From Nannocystis sp. (GTDB taxonomy: Bacteria > Myxococcota_A > Polyangia > Nannocystales > Nannocystaceae), in NCBI RefSeq assembly GCF_016714285.1, contig NZ_JADJNN010000001.1, positions 620,001 through 684,000 on the forward strand: a stretch of DNA of 64,000 bases. The letters run 5' to 3'. The number at the start of each line of letters is the position of its first letter. The stretch's first letter is position 1. The notes beneath the pieces were generated by a model that had not been told where the DNA came from, did no database searches, and was given only the letters and a program-made list of their open reading frames with translations. Shown here piece by piece: positions 7,931 to 17,388 of the stretch. A program made the translations under genes and the position numbers.

Positions 7931-9261
7931 CACGGCTCCGGCGTGCAGACGAAGGGCCCGACGGTGAGATCGTCGACGCTCCAGCCGGCGTGGATGAACG
8001 CCGAGTCATCGCGCGAGTAGCAGATGCGCACCCGCAGCGCCGCGTTCTTGAAGGTGCTGATGTTGTACTGCTGGAAGGTCCACTCGGGGTCGTCGATCCC
8101 CGGGTTGGCGTAGCCGGTCTCGATGTTCTGCCACTCGCCGTCGAACACCTCGATCGTGTGCTGCACGAACGGGAAGTAGTCCGTGTGCAGGTGGCGCCAG
8201 AAGGTCAGCCACAGGCTGCTCGCCTCGCTCGCGTCGATGACCGGCGAGGTCAGACAGGTGGTGGCCTGCTCCGCCATCGGGATCAGCCCACCAATGAGCG
8301 TGCCAGCCACCATGTTGTCGTCGCCGGGGCTGTGATCCTCGGGCGGGTCCCAGCCGTTGGTGCCCTTGGGCGACTGCATCGCCGGTCCAAACTCCCACAG
8401 CGGCCCCAGCTCCCAGCCCGGGTCGGGGTCGCTGAAGTCCTCGAAGAACAGGTAGCCCGGCCCGCCGACGCCGCACAGCCCGGCCATGCAGGTGTCGTTC
8501 GGCGTGCACACGAAGCCGTCGTCGCAGACCTCGCCCTCCGTGTTGAGGAACGCCTCGCCGACGCACTCGCCGGTCTTCGCGTCGCACTTGCCGACCCCGC
8601 AGCTGCTGTCGAGGTCGCTGCAGTCCGTGACGGTCCCGCCGACGCAGGCCCCCGCGGCGCACTGCTGCCCGCTCGTGCACAGGTTGGCGTCCTCGCAGGC
8701 CAGCCCGTCCGCCAGCGGCTCGACCACGCAGCTCTTGGCATCGATGTCACACGTCGCGTCCTTGCACGGCTCATCGAACGCGTCGCAGTCCGCGTCGGCG
8801 AGGCAGTCCGGCTGCGTGCACACCTCGCCGCTGCACCAGGTCGAGAGGCAGTCGAAGTCGATCAGGCAGTGCAGCCCGAGCGTGCAGGACACGCAGCTCG
8901 CCCCGCCGCAGTCGACGTCCGTCTCGTCCTGGTTGACGAGCCCATCGTTGCAGCTGGGGATCGCCACTTCACCGCTGCTGCCGCTGCTCTCGCCCGCCTC
9001 GCCGCTGCTCGTGCCCTGCGTGCCCGTCGTGTCGCCCGTCTCGCTGCCCGTCAGCTCGCCGGTGTCCGCCTGCGTCGTCGGCCCCGCGCTCGTGCCCGTG
9101 TTCGCGCCGCCGCTGCTGTCGCTGCTGGTCGGCGTCGGCTCGCTCGTGGTCGTCAGCCCCCCTCCCGTGCTCGCCCCGGTCGAGGTCTCCGAGGTCACGG
9201 TTTGGAACGGGACCTCGCTCGCGCAGGCCGGGACCAGCAGCACCAGGGACAAGAACCGCAT
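7930..9261 (-). CDS. Cys-rich surface lipoprotein with Ser/Thr stalk
   Basis: 443 residues. The signal peptide MRFLSLVLLVPAC places the lipid-modified cysteine at position 13. Next comes a long Ser/Thr/Gly stalk (to about residue 95), then a segment CNDGLVNQDETDVDCGGASC of the kind seen repeatedly in myxobacterial surface proteins. A Cys-rich region with about 20 cysteines follows, then a C-terminal beta-sandwich-like domain beginning near GYLFFEDFSDPDPGWELG. No enzyme motif was seen, so adhesion or surface recognition is only a guess. It overlaps the start of nnr. Confidence 0.85.
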   Translation of the reverse strand: MRFLSLVLLVPACASEVPFQTVTSETSTGASTGGGLTTTSEPTPTSSDSSGGANTGTSAGPTTQADTGELTGSETGDTTGTQGTSSGEAGESSGSSGEVAIPSCNDGLVNQDETDVDCGGASCVSCTLGLHCLIDFDCLSTWCSGEVCTQPDCLADADCDAFDEPCKDATCDIDAKSCVVEPLADGLACEDANLCTSGQQCAAGACVGGTVTDCSDLDSSCGVGKCDAKTGECVGEAFLNTEGEVCDDGFVCTPNDTCMAGLCGVGGPGYLFFEDFSDPDPGWELGPLWEFGPAMQSPKGTNGWDPPEDHSPGDDNMVAGTLIGGLIPMAEQATTCLTSPVIDASEASSLWLTFWRHLHTDYFPFVQHTIEVFDGEWQNIETGYANPGIDDPEWTFQQYNISTFKNAALRVRICYSRDDSAFIHAGWSVDDLTVGPFVCTPEP

Positions 9262-9303
9262 GTCACCTTGGTAGCGGATCCGAGCGCCCAGCGGGAGCCC
9301 CCC

Positions 9304-9319
9304 GCGCAGAAGTCTGCGC
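9304..9319. terminator. Short perfect palindrome downstream of RND operon
   Basis: GCGCAGA-AG-TCTGCGC lies in the 121-bp gap between the RND permease stop and the next gene on the same strand. It is the only clear inverted repeat there and could end the efflux operon, but it lacks a T-tract. Confidence 0.3.
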
Positions 9320-9382
9320 CCTCGCCCTACCTTCTCGCACCTACTTCCGTGCCCTGGGCGGCTCGTCTCGCACCGACTTGCC

Positions 9383-12300
9383 CTACTTCCTCAGGCCCAG
9401 GCGAAACGCCCAGCGCCAGCGGTCCAGGCTCGCCCCCGCGATGTCCTCCAGCAGGCTGTAGGTCGCCGGCAGGAACACCAGGGTGACGATCGTGCTGGTG
9501 ACCAGGCCGCCGGCGATGACCAGCGCGATCGCGTGGTAGTAGACCCCCGCCAGGGTCGGGTGGTGGATCAGCATCGGCAGCAGGCCAAGCACGGTGGTCC
9601 CGGCCGTCATCAAGATCGGCCGCAGCCGATCGCGGCCGGCCAGCGCCAGCGCCTCGTCGCGCGGCACCCCGGTGCCGCGCAGCTGCAGGGTGCGGTCGAT
9701 CAGCATGATCCCGTTGTTGACCACGATCCCCACCAGGATGAAGAGCCCCACCATCGCAGTCGTGTCGACCGTCGTCCCGGTCCACCACATCAGCCACGGC
9801 GCCCCCAGGCAGCCCAGCAGGCAGGTCACCAGGATCGCAAACGGCTGCAGGAAGCTCTCGAACAGCGACGCCATCACCGCGTACACCAGCAGCAGGCACA
9901 GCCCGAGGTTGATCACCGTCTCGCCGACCGTGCTGCTGCGCCCGCTCCAGCGCGCCCAGTCGCCGCTGCTGTAGCCCGGCGGGAACGCGAAGCCGATCAT
10001 CGCGTCCTTCACGATCTGCTTGTTCTTCTCGGGGTTTGCGGTGAAGAAGCGGACCTTCACCTTGACCTGCGTCTCGCGGTCGACCCGCTGCACGAAGAAC
10101 GGGCTGCGGGTGCGCTCGAAGCTGGCGAGCGAGCCGACCGCCACCTCGCCCGGACCCGCCGCCGTGGTCACCGGGATCTTGAGGTCACGCAGGTCAGCCA
10201 GGCTCGGCCCATCCTCGCCGCCCGCGGCCGACTTGCCGCCATCGGCCGACAGGCGCAGCTCGATCTCCCCCTCGGGCCCGCGCACCTGCCCGAGCGGCAG
10301 CCCCTGGAACGCGGTCTGGATCAGCCGCGCCACCTCGTCCGCGCGCAACCCGTGGCGATGGATCGCCGCGCTGTCGAGGCGCACATGCAGCTCGCGCGAG
10401 CCCTCGTCGTAGGGACCGATCACCGCGTCGTAGCCGCCCGCCTCGACGTGGTCGCCGTCGCCGCGGGGCAGGGTCTTGCGCAGGTGCTCCGCCGCCTGCT
10501 CGCCGAGCTCCATCAGCACCCCCATGTCCTCGCCCTTGATCGCCAGCTCGACCTCGCGGCGGTCGCCGCTCCCGCGCCACTGGCTCTGCGCGTTCTCCCC
10601 GACCAGGTAGCGCACCCCCGCCTGCTCCGGCAGCGCCCGCGTGACCCGCTCCGTGAACGCCTCGACCGCCGCCTCCGACTCCGCCCGCACGATCGGGTGC
10701 GCGCTGCAGCGGGCCCAGAAGTCGCTGTAGCGGCAGCTGACGTGGGCGATGCCGAGCGCCGCGGCCTGGGCCAGCAGGCTCGCCTCGATCACCTCGACCT
10801 TGGCCCCGATCTCCTTGTAGCCCGGGCTGCCGACGAACTGCAGCCCGATCTCCAGCGCCTCCGGCCGCGGCTGCAGCTCGCCCAGGTTGAAGTGCAGCGC
10901 CCGCGCCGGGTAGTACGCGCTCGCGGCCAGCAACAGGCTGACCAGCAGCGTCAGCCCGCGGTGGCGCAGGGTCCGGGCGATCAGCCAGCGATAACCACCG
11001 CCCACCCGATCCATCCACGGTGTCGCCCGCGGCCTGGTCCCCTGCAGCTTCAGCACCGCCGGCATCAGCAGCGGCACCAGGGTCTGGCTGATGAACAGGC
11101 TGCACAGCAGCACGATCGCGAAGGTCAGCCCCAGCGGCCCGAGCATCGCGCTCATCGGGTCCGACGGGTCGCCGAACACCAGCGGCAGGAACACGATCAC
11201 GCTCGACAGCGTCGACGCCACGGTCGCCAGGCTCACGTCGCGCCCGCCCTGGCGGATCGCCTGCATCGCCGGCACACCGCGGCCCGCGTGGTGCTCGATC
11301 GCCTCGACGATCACCACCGCGTTGTCGACCAGCATCCCGACCCCGAGCACCAGCCCGAGCAACACGATGCAGTTGAGCTCCTCCCCGCGCAGCAGCAGCA
11401 CCCCGCAGGTCGCCAGCAGCGTCAGCGGGATGCACAGCGCCGCCACCAACGTGGTCCCGGCGCGGCGCAGGAACAGGTACAGCACCACCACGCCGAGCAG
11501 CCCGCCGTAGATCCCGGTGTCGCGCAGGTCGGCCAGCGTCTTCAGGATCACCTCGCCCTGGTCCTGGAACACGATCACCTGCAGGTCGCCGATCCGCGGG
11601 CTCTGCTGCAGCTCCGCGATCACCTTGCGCACCGCCGCCGCGACCACCACCGGGCTCGCCCCCGCCTCCGCGAAGATGTCGAGGTCGACCCCGAGCTGCC
11701 CGTCGAGCCGGCGAAAGTTGCGGTTCTCGCGGGGATGGATCGCCACCTCCGCGACCTCGCCGAGCCGCGCCGCCGCCACCCCGTTCGCCGTCACGGGACT
11801 CGCCGCCGCGGCTGGCGAGTTCGCCGTGTTCGCCGTGTTCGCCGTGGTCGTGCTCCCGCCGCTCGCCGCCGAGCCCAGCGTCGACGCCGAGCGCGGCGCC
11901 ATCGCGGCCGCCGACAGGTTGCTCGCCGACGGCGCCGCCATCCCCGTGCTCCGCGTGCCACCTGTCCCGGAGGACAGCCCCGTCGGCGGCCCGCGAGCTC
12001 CGTTGCTGCCGAGCCCCGCGCGTCGCGGCACCGGCAGCGCCGCGAAGGCCTCCGGGTCGGCCGGCACCGCCGGGCTGCGCACCCCCGGATTGATCTCCTC
12101 CTGACGCAGCACCCCCAGCGATCGCCCTTGCCGGGCCCCGCGGAGCACCGCGCTGATCTGTCCGAGGTCGGCCCCCGCCCGCTGCACCGCCTCGAGGTCC
12201 AGCGCCACCTCGAGCTCGCGCGGCGTGGCCCCCTCGAGCTCGACCCGCGACACCCCCGGGATGCGCTCGATCGGGCGGATGATGAGCCGCTCGATCAGGT

Positions 12301-12928
12301 CGTAGTCGCGGGTCAGCCCGCTCGCGCTGGCCAGGCGCAGCTCGAGCACCGCGTCGTCCGAGCGGCCCCACGAGTCCATCGTGATGCGGCTGATCGTGTC
12401 GGGCAGGCTCGCCCGGATGCGATCGAGGCGCTCGCGGATCTCCGCCTTGCGCGCGTCGATGTCGGTGCCGCCGCCGAACTCGAGGTTGAAGCGCACGCCC
12501 CAGCCGCCGCTGCCGACCTGGATCTTCTGCAGCCCGCGCAGCCCGGCCATCTGCGCCTCGACCGGGCGGATCACCTCGCGCTCGACCAGCTCCGGGCTGG
12601 TGCGCGCCAGGTCGATGCGCACGCTCACCCGCGCCGATCCCGAGTCCGGCAAGAACGCCAGCGGCAGCGCCCGCACCGCGATCGCCCCGAGCACGAAGAT
12701 CGCCAGCAAGATCATCCCGACCATCACCGGCCGGTCGAGCGCCAGATCCGACAGCCCCGAGCGCCGCGCCGCCACCCGCGGCCCGCCGCCGACCTGGCTC
12801 TCGGGACCTGTCTCCTGGGCCATGTCACCCCGCATGGCCGCGTCCTTCGCAATACGGTCGATCTCCGGACCTGTCTCCTGGGCCATGTCCGCCCGGCTGG
12901 CCGCATCGTCCACGCGAGTGTCGACCAT
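9383..12928 (-). CDS. RND family efflux permease (second of a tandem pair)
   Basis: 1181-residue inner-membrane proton-driven transporter. The first transmembrane helix starts near residue 65 (MVGMILLAIFVLGAIAV). The intramembrane proton-relay region reads VLGVGMLVDNAVVIVEAIEHH, and repeated porter and helix-bundle regions follow to the end. It follows the first RND gene with one base between TGA and ATG, with an SD-like GGGGGAGGG inside the preceding gene. Two features are abnormal. The N-terminus carries a 63-bp direct repeat giving DMAQETGPE twice before the first helix. In the porter region, roughly residues 300-390, there is a Ser/Ala/Gly-rich insertion containing GLSSGTGG (from one palindrome copy) and Asn-Thr-Ala triplets. 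The insertion should be solvent-exposed. Confidence 0.93.
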   Translation of the reverse strand: MVDTRVDDAASRADMAQETGPEIDRIAKDAAMRGDMAQETGPESQVGGGPRVAARRSGLSDLALDRPVMVGMILLAIFVLGAIAVRALPLAFLPDSGSARVSVRIDLARTSPELVEREVIRPVEAQMAGLRGLQKIQVGSGGWGVRFNLEFGGGTDIDARKAEIRERLDRIRASLPDTISRITMDSWGRSDDAVLELRLASASGLTRDYDLIERLIIRPIERIPGVSRVELEGATPRELEVALDLEAVQRAGADLGQISAVLRGARQGRSLGVLRQEEINPGVRSPAVPADPEAFAALPVPRRAGLGSNGARGPPTGLSSGTGGTRSTGMAAPSASNLSAAAMAPRSASTLGSAASGGSTTTANTANTANSPAAAASPVTANGVAAARLGEVAEVAIHPRENRNFRRLDGQLGVDLDIFAEAGASPVVVAAAVRKVIAELQQSPRIGDLQVIVFQDQGEVILKTLADLRDTGIYGGLLGVVVLYLFLRRAGTTLVAALCIPLTLLATCGVLLLRGEELNCIVLLGLVLGVGMLVDNAVVIVEAIEHHAGRGVPAMQAIRQGGRDVSLATVASTLSSVIVFLPLVFGDPSDPMSAMLGPLGLTFAIVLLCSLFISQTLVPLLMPAVLKLQGTRPRATPWMDRVGGGYRWLIARTLRHRGLTLLVSLLLAASAYYPARALHFNLGELQPRPEALEIGLQFVGSPGYKEIGAKVEVIEASLLAQAAALGIAHVSCRYSDFWARCSAHPIVRAESEAAVEAFTERVTRALPEQAGVRYLVGENAQSQWRGSGDRREVELAIKGEDMGVLMELGEQAAEHLRKTLPRGDGDHVEAGGYDAVIGPYDEGSRELHVRLDSAAIHRHGLRADEVARLIQTAFQGLPLGQVRGPEGEIELRLSADGGKSAAGGEDGPSLADLRDLKIPVTTAAGPGEVAVGSLASFERTRSPFFVQRVDRETQVKVKVRFFTANPEKNKQIVKDAMIGFAFPPGYSSGDWARWSGRSSTVGETVINLGLCLLLVYAVMASLFESFLQPFAILVTCLLGCLGAPWLMWWTGTTVDTTAMVGLFILVGIVVNNGIMLIDRTLQLRGTGVPRDEALALAGRDRLRPILMTAGTTVLGLLPMLIHHPTLAGVYYHAIALVIAGGLVTSTIVTLVFLPATYSLLEDIAGASLDRWRWAFRLGLRK
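11958..11979. repeat. Dispersed palindrome copy inside RND permease
   Basis: A single copy, CCACCTGTCCCGGAGGACAGCC, encodes LSSGTGG in a low-complexity insertion of the second RND permease. Confidence 0.8.
12804..12889. repeat. Direct repeat of GGACCTGTCTCCTGGGCCATGTC at RND N-terminus
   Basis: Two 23-bp copies start 63 bp apart (12804-12826 and 12867-12889) at the 5' end of the second RND gene. The unit is a degenerate member of the CCTGTCCC family and is translated as DMAQETGP in both copies. Confidence 0.85.
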
Positions 12929-12929
12929 G

Positions 12930-15900
12930 TCAGCCCTCCCCCGTCAGCGCCGCCCAGGCCGCCCGTCGGCGCCCCGGCACCAGGCTGTAGGCGCACGGGA
13001 TCACCACCAGGGTCAACGCCGTCGAGGCCACGAGCCCGCCGATCACCGCGATCGCCAGCGGCTGACGCAGCGCCGCCCCGTCGCCGAGCCCGATCGCCAT
13101 CGGCAACAGGCCCAGCACCGTCGTCGCCGTCGTCATCACGATCGGCCGCAGGCGCAGGCGGCCCGCGTGGATCAGCGCCTCGTCGACCGCCATGCCCTGC
13201 CCGCGCGCGTAGTTGACCGTGTTCACCAGCACGATCGCGTTGTTGACCACGATGCCCCCGAGGATGATCGCCCCGATCCCCACCATCGCCGAGATCGGCG
13301 TCCCGGTCAGCACGCAGGCCGCGCTGACCCCGATCAGCGCCAGCGGGACCGTGCCCATGATCAGCAGCGGGTGGTGCAGGCTCTCGAAGCTCGACGCCAT
13401 CACCACGTAGATCAGGAACACCGCGATGACCGCCGCGAACAGCAGGCTGTCGAGCGACGCCCCCATCTCGCTCGCCTGACCGCCGACCGCCGCCTGGACC
13501 CGCGGGTCGTCGGTCGCGTGGCGATCGAGCACCGCCTGCACCTCCGCCGCCACCCGCCCGAGGTCCGCGCCCGCCAGCCGGGCCCGGATCCGCAGCCCGC
13601 GGCGCCCCTCGATGTGCCGGATCTCCGCCGGCCCGATCGCCGGCGTCAGCTCGGCCACCGCCGACAGCAGCACCGGCACCCCGCCCTGCACCGCGACCTG
13701 CACCCGCCCGACATCCTCGACCCGCGTGCGGTCGACCCGGGGCAGCTGCACGCGCACGTCGAGCTGGCGATCCGCCGCGTGCATCTTGGTCGCGACCTCG
13801 CCCTGGATCGCCCGCTGCACCGCCAGCGCCGCCGTGTCGACCGCCAGCCCGAGCCGGCTCAGGCGCTCACGATCAAAGTCGACGCGCACCTCCGGCCGCC
13901 CCGCGAGGTCATCCGGCACGACGTCCGCCAGCCCCGCGATCGCCCGCAGATCGGGCAGCAGGCGGCGCGCGTGGGCCACCGCCCGCGCCGGCTCATCGCT
14001 GAACACCTGCACCTCGATCGGCGCATCGAACGAGAACAACGCCGGCCGCCCGAGCCGCGCCGACGCCTCGGGCTCGCGCAGCGCCGCCTGCATCCGCGTG
14101 AACAGCTCCGCCTCGGCCACGGCCCCCTGCTCCGGCGGCAGCGCCTGCAGACGCACGTTGACCTGAGCCAGGTGAGTCCCCTCGATCGTCCCCGTCGCGC
14201 TGTCCCCCGCCGTCATGCTGCCGACCCGCGCGAACACCTGGGCCACCCGCGCGTCGCCCTTCACCGCCTCCGCCAACGCCCCCGCCAGCGCCGCCGAACG
14301 GTCGAGCGCGCTGCCCTGCGGCAGCGCCAGCTGGACGAAGAACTCGCCCTGCTGCAGCTCCGGCAGCAGCGTGCGCCCGAGCCCGCGCGCCAGCTCCACG
14401 CTGCCGACACACAGCCCCAGCGCCGCCAGCAGCACCGGCACCCGCACCTTCAACGCGACCCGCAGCAGCGCCGGATACAGCCGCTCGACCCCCGCGTAGA
14501 GCATCGTCAGCGGCCACGCCACCAGCGACAGCACCCGCCCGAGCCCGCGCATCACCAGCCCCACGAGCCCCGCCAGCAGCGCCGGCACGATCGCCAGCAG
14601 CCCGACGAGCCCCGCCAGCCGCCCCCGCGGCGACGCTTTCGCCTCCACCTCCCCCGCGCCGCCGAGGCTCTGGAGCACCGGTACCAGCGTGAGGCTCACG
14701 ACCATCGACGACAGGATGCTAAACGACACCGCGTAGCTGAGGTCGCGGACCAGATGCCCCGCCACGCCCTCGACGAAGGCCATCGGCAGGAACACCGCCA
14801 CCGTGGTCAAGGTCGACGCGACCACCGACGCCGCGACCTCGACCGTCCCGCGCACCGCCGTCGCCGCCAGGCCCGCGCCCACCTCACGCTCGCGCACGCG
14901 GGCGATCGACTCGAGCACGACGATGCTGTTGTCGACCAGCATCCCGACCCCGAGCGCCAGCCCGCCGAGGCTCATCAGGTTCAGCGACACCCCGAGCAGC
15001 TGCAGCGGCACGAAGGTCGCCAGCAGCGAGATCGGGATCGACACCGCGATCACCGCCGTCGCCCGCAGGTCGCGCAGGAAGAACAGCAGCACCAGCACCG
15101 CCAGCAACCCGCCGAGCAGCGTGTTCGCCTGCACCTCGGCGATCGCCGACTCGATGAAGCTGCTCTGGTTGCTCAGCACCTCGACCGACTCGCCCGGCAT
15201 CAGCCGCAGCGACGGCAGCCCCGCCAGCACCTCGTTGGCGACCGCGACCGTGTTCGCGTCGCCCTCGCGATAGACCGCCAGCTCGACCGCCTCACGCCCC
15301 GCCACCCGCGACAGTTCACTGCGCTCGAGCGGCGCCCGGCTCACCCGCGCGACCTCCCCGAGCCGCAGCTCCGCGCCCGCCCGGCTGCGCACGATCACCT
15401 CGCGCAGCGCCTCCGGTGTGCGCGCCTCGTGGACCGTGCGCACGAGGTAGCGGCTGCGTTGATCCGTCAGCGCCCCGCCCGGTCGGTTGACGTTGTCGCG
15501 GCGGATCGCCTGCGCCACCTCGTCGGCCGTCAGCGCATGCGCGGCCAGCCGCGCCGGGTCGAGCTCGACCCGCACCTCCTCCTTGTCGCCGCCGTGCAGC
15601 TGCACCGCCGCGACCCCCGGCAGCTTCTCCAGCGCCCGCTGGACCAGCCGCTCCGCGTGCTCATACAGCTCGGCCCCGCGAGCCCCCGGCCCGCCGACCA
15701 GCGCCAGCCGCAAGATCGGCTCCTGCGCCGGGTCGTAGCGCAGCACCACCGGCCGCAGCGCCCCGATCGGCAGCACCGCGCGGTCGAGCTTCTCGCGCAC
15801 GTCGTCGAGGCTGCGGTCGATGTCCGTGCCCCAGCCGAAGTCCAGCACCACCTCGCTGAGCCCCTCGCGCGACACGCTCTCGACCCGCACCACCCCCGGC

Positions 15901-16130
15901 ACCGCGCCGACCAGCTCCTCCACCGGCCGCGTGATCAGCTCCTCCACCTCGCTCGGCGCCGCGTCGACGTACTCGCTGCGGATCGTCACGCTCGGGTAGC
16001 TCAGGTCCGGCAGCAGCGCGACCGGCAGCCGCGTCAGCGCGACCAGCCCGAACACCACGATCGCCACCATCACCATCGTCGTCGTGACCGGGCGACGCAC
16101 CGCCCCGGACACCAGCCCGCCCTCGCTCAC
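12930..16130 (-). CDS. RND family efflux permease (first of a tandem pair)
   Basis: 1066 residues, the usual RND length, starting from GTG 16130. It has the N-terminal helix after GAVRRPVTTTMVMVAIVVFGLV, the proton-relay segment GVGMLVDNSIVVLESIARVRE, large periplasmic porter domains and the mirrored second half (MVGIGAIILGGIVVNNAIVLVN). Its start overlaps the stop of the adaptor gene by GTGA, and the second permease follows one base after its stop, so adaptor, RND1 and RND2 form one tightly coupled operon. Paired permeases with a shared adaptor are known (MdtBC, MuxBC), but these two are quite different in length. The substrate cannot be told from sequence. Confidence 0.94.
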   Translation of the reverse strand: MSEGGLVSGAVRRPVTTTMVMVAIVVFGLVALTRLPVALLPDLSYPSVTIRSEYVDAAPSEVEELITRPVEELVGAVPGVVRVESVSREGLSEVVLDFGWGTDIDRSLDDVREKLDRAVLPIGALRPVVLRYDPAQEPILRLALVGGPGARGAELYEHAERLVQRALEKLPGVAAVQLHGGDKEEVRVELDPARLAAHALTADEVAQAIRRDNVNRPGGALTDQRSRYLVRTVHEARTPEALREVIVRSRAGAELRLGEVARVSRAPLERSELSRVAGREAVELAVYREGDANTVAVANEVLAGLPSLRLMPGESVEVLSNQSSFIESAIAEVQANTLLGGLLAVLVLLFFLRDLRATAVIAVSIPISLLATFVPLQLLGVSLNLMSLGGLALGVGMLVDNSIVVLESIARVREREVGAGLAATAVRGTVEVAASVVASTLTTVAVFLPMAFVEGVAGHLVRDLSYAVSFSILSSMVVSLTLVPVLQSLGGAGEVEAKASPRGRLAGLVGLLAIVPALLAGLVGLVMRGLGRVLSLVAWPLTMLYAGVERLYPALLRVALKVRVPVLLAALGLCVGSVELARGLGRTLLPELQQGEFFVQLALPQGSALDRSAALAGALAEAVKGDARVAQVFARVGSMTAGDSATGTIEGTHLAQVNVRLQALPPEQGAVAEAELFTRMQAALREPEASARLGRPALFSFDAPIEVQVFSDEPARAVAHARRLLPDLRAIAGLADVVPDDLAGRPEVRVDFDRERLSRLGLAVDTAALAVQRAIQGEVATKMHAADRQLDVRVQLPRVDRTRVEDVGRVQVAVQGGVPVLLSAVAELTPAIGPAEIRHIEGRRGLRIRARLAGADLGRVAAEVQAVLDRHATDDPRVQAAVGGQASEMGASLDSLLFAAVIAVFLIYVVMASSFESLHHPLLIMGTVPLALIGVSAACVLTGTPISAMVGIGAIILGGIVVNNAIVLVNTVNYARGQGMAVDEALIHAGRLRLRPIVMTTATTVLGLLPMAIGLGDGAALRQPLAIAVIGGLVASTALTLVVIPCAYSLVPGRRRAAWAALTGEG

Positions 16131-17239
16131 GGAGCGCCCGCTCCGCCCTTGCCCGCCGCCTTCGTCGCCTCGCTGTCCTTCGGGACAGGCGCCGCGACCT
16201 TCACCGGCATCCCCTCGGTGACCCCGTCGCCCGCGTCCGCGACCACCACCGCCTCCGGATCGAGCCCGCCGCGCAGCTCCGCCTGTGTCTCACCGACGAG
16301 CCCGAGCTCGACCGGCCTTCGCCGCGCCCGCCCGTCCTCGATCACGTACACGTGCGGCACGCCCTCGAGCTCGAACACCGCCGTGCGCGGCAGACTCGGC
16401 GCCGCGGAGCGCCGCTCGACCCGCAGCTCGGCCCGCACGAAGGCCCCCGGCACCGCACCCGCCGGGTACTCGCGCGCCCGCACCGTGAACTTCACCGTCC
16501 CCGTCAGCGGGTCGACCACCGGCGAGCGCCGCTCGACCGCCGCCGCGAAGCGGGTCCCGTCCTGCAGCTCCAGCGTCGCCGGTGCGCCCGCCTGCACCGC
16601 GCTCGCCTCGCGCTCCGGCACGTGCAGCTCGACGTCGAGGACGCTGAGATCCGCGAGGCTGTACAGCGGCGTCGAGGCGGTCGCCAGGTTGCCGACGTCG
16701 ATCGCCCGCCGCGTGATCGTCCCGTCGAACGGCGCCACCACGATCGTCTGGTTGGCCTGATGCCGCGACACCTGGGCGCTCGCCAGCGCGTTCTCCAGCG
16801 CGTAGCGCTGCTTGTCGAGCTCCTCGCGCGGCAGGTTGTCCGCGATCTGCTCGAGCCGGCGCAGCTCCTGCGACGCGTTCTTCGCCGTCAACGCGTCGCG
16901 CGCGGCCTGCAGCTTGAACCCGCGGCCATCGAGCCGCACCAGCGTGTCCCCGGCCTTGACCCGGTCCCCCTCCTCGGCCCGCAGCTCGAGCACCACCCCC
17001 GGCTGCAGCGCGACCAGCTCCGCCGATCGCAGCGCCCGCAGCGTCCCCGAGGTCCGGTAATAGCGATCGATCTCCGCCGGGGCGATCGCCGTCACCGCCA
17101 CCGCCAGGGGCTCCGCCGGCTTGCCCTTGCCGTCCCCCTTGCCGTTCGCCCCGGCCTCACCGCCACACGCCGGGACCAGCAGCGCCGCCAACAGCAGCCA
17201 CCGCCGACCCCACCTCGCTGTGTCGTTGCCCTGGCCCAT
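16127..17239 (-). CDS. RND periplasmic adaptor lipoprotein (HlyD/AcrA family)
   Basis: 370-residue membrane fusion protein linking the inner-membrane RND pumps to an outer-membrane channel. The signal peptide ends in a lipobox with Cys25 (LAALLVPAC). A biotinyl-lipoyl half (LQPGVVLELRAEEGDRVKAGDTLVRLD) is followed by an alpha-hairpin, then the return half (IVVAPFDGTITRRAIDVGNLA) and a beta-barrel domain. ATG 17239 was preferred over upstream starts because it opens the signal peptide. The C-terminal tail PVPKDSEATKAAGKGGAGAP includes one copy of the dispersed palindrome (16172-16190), read as PVPKDS. No TolC-like gene lies in the window. Confidence 0.92.
   Translation of the reverse strand: MGQGNDTARWGRRWLLLAALLVPACGGEAGANGKGDGKGKPAEPLAVAVTAIAPAEIDRYYRTSGTLRALRSAELVALQPGVVLELRAEEGDRVKAGDTLVRLDGRGFKLQAARDALTAKNASQELRRLEQIADNLPREELDKQRYALENALASAQVSRHQANQTIVVAPFDGTITRRAIDVGNLATASTPLYSLADLSVLDVELHVPEREASAVQAGAPATLELQDGTRFAAAVERRSPVVDPLTGTVKFTVRAREYPAGAVPGAFVRAELRVERRSAAPSLPRTAVFELEGVPHVYVIEDGRARRRPVELGLVGETQAELRGGLDPEAVVVADAGDGVTEGMPVKVAAPVPKDSEATKAAGKGGAGAP
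16172..16190. repeat. Dispersed palindrome copy at adaptor C-terminus
   Basis: GCTGTCCTTCGGGACAGGC, translated as PVPKDS near the end of the RND adaptor. The same peptide arises in the HTTM protein at 39.8 kb. Confidence 0.75.
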
Positions 17240-17388
17240 GCGATCCCGCCTCGGACCCCGCGCGACCGCGCCAGGTTTTCGGCCCGCCATCCTTATCACG
17301 CTCCCGCCGCCCGCGGCCACCCGCCCCCACGCCCGCCCCGCGCTCCGCTTTCTTGGCCCCACGGCCGACCGGCAGTACGGTCACCATC

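Noticed and set aside
12381..16760. Very long open frame (1459 codons) on the plus strand opposite the RND permeases
   Set aside because: Its translation is Arg/His/Pro/Gln-rich without domains, as expected for the antisense of high-GC coding sequence, and the minus strand encodes clear RND proteins.
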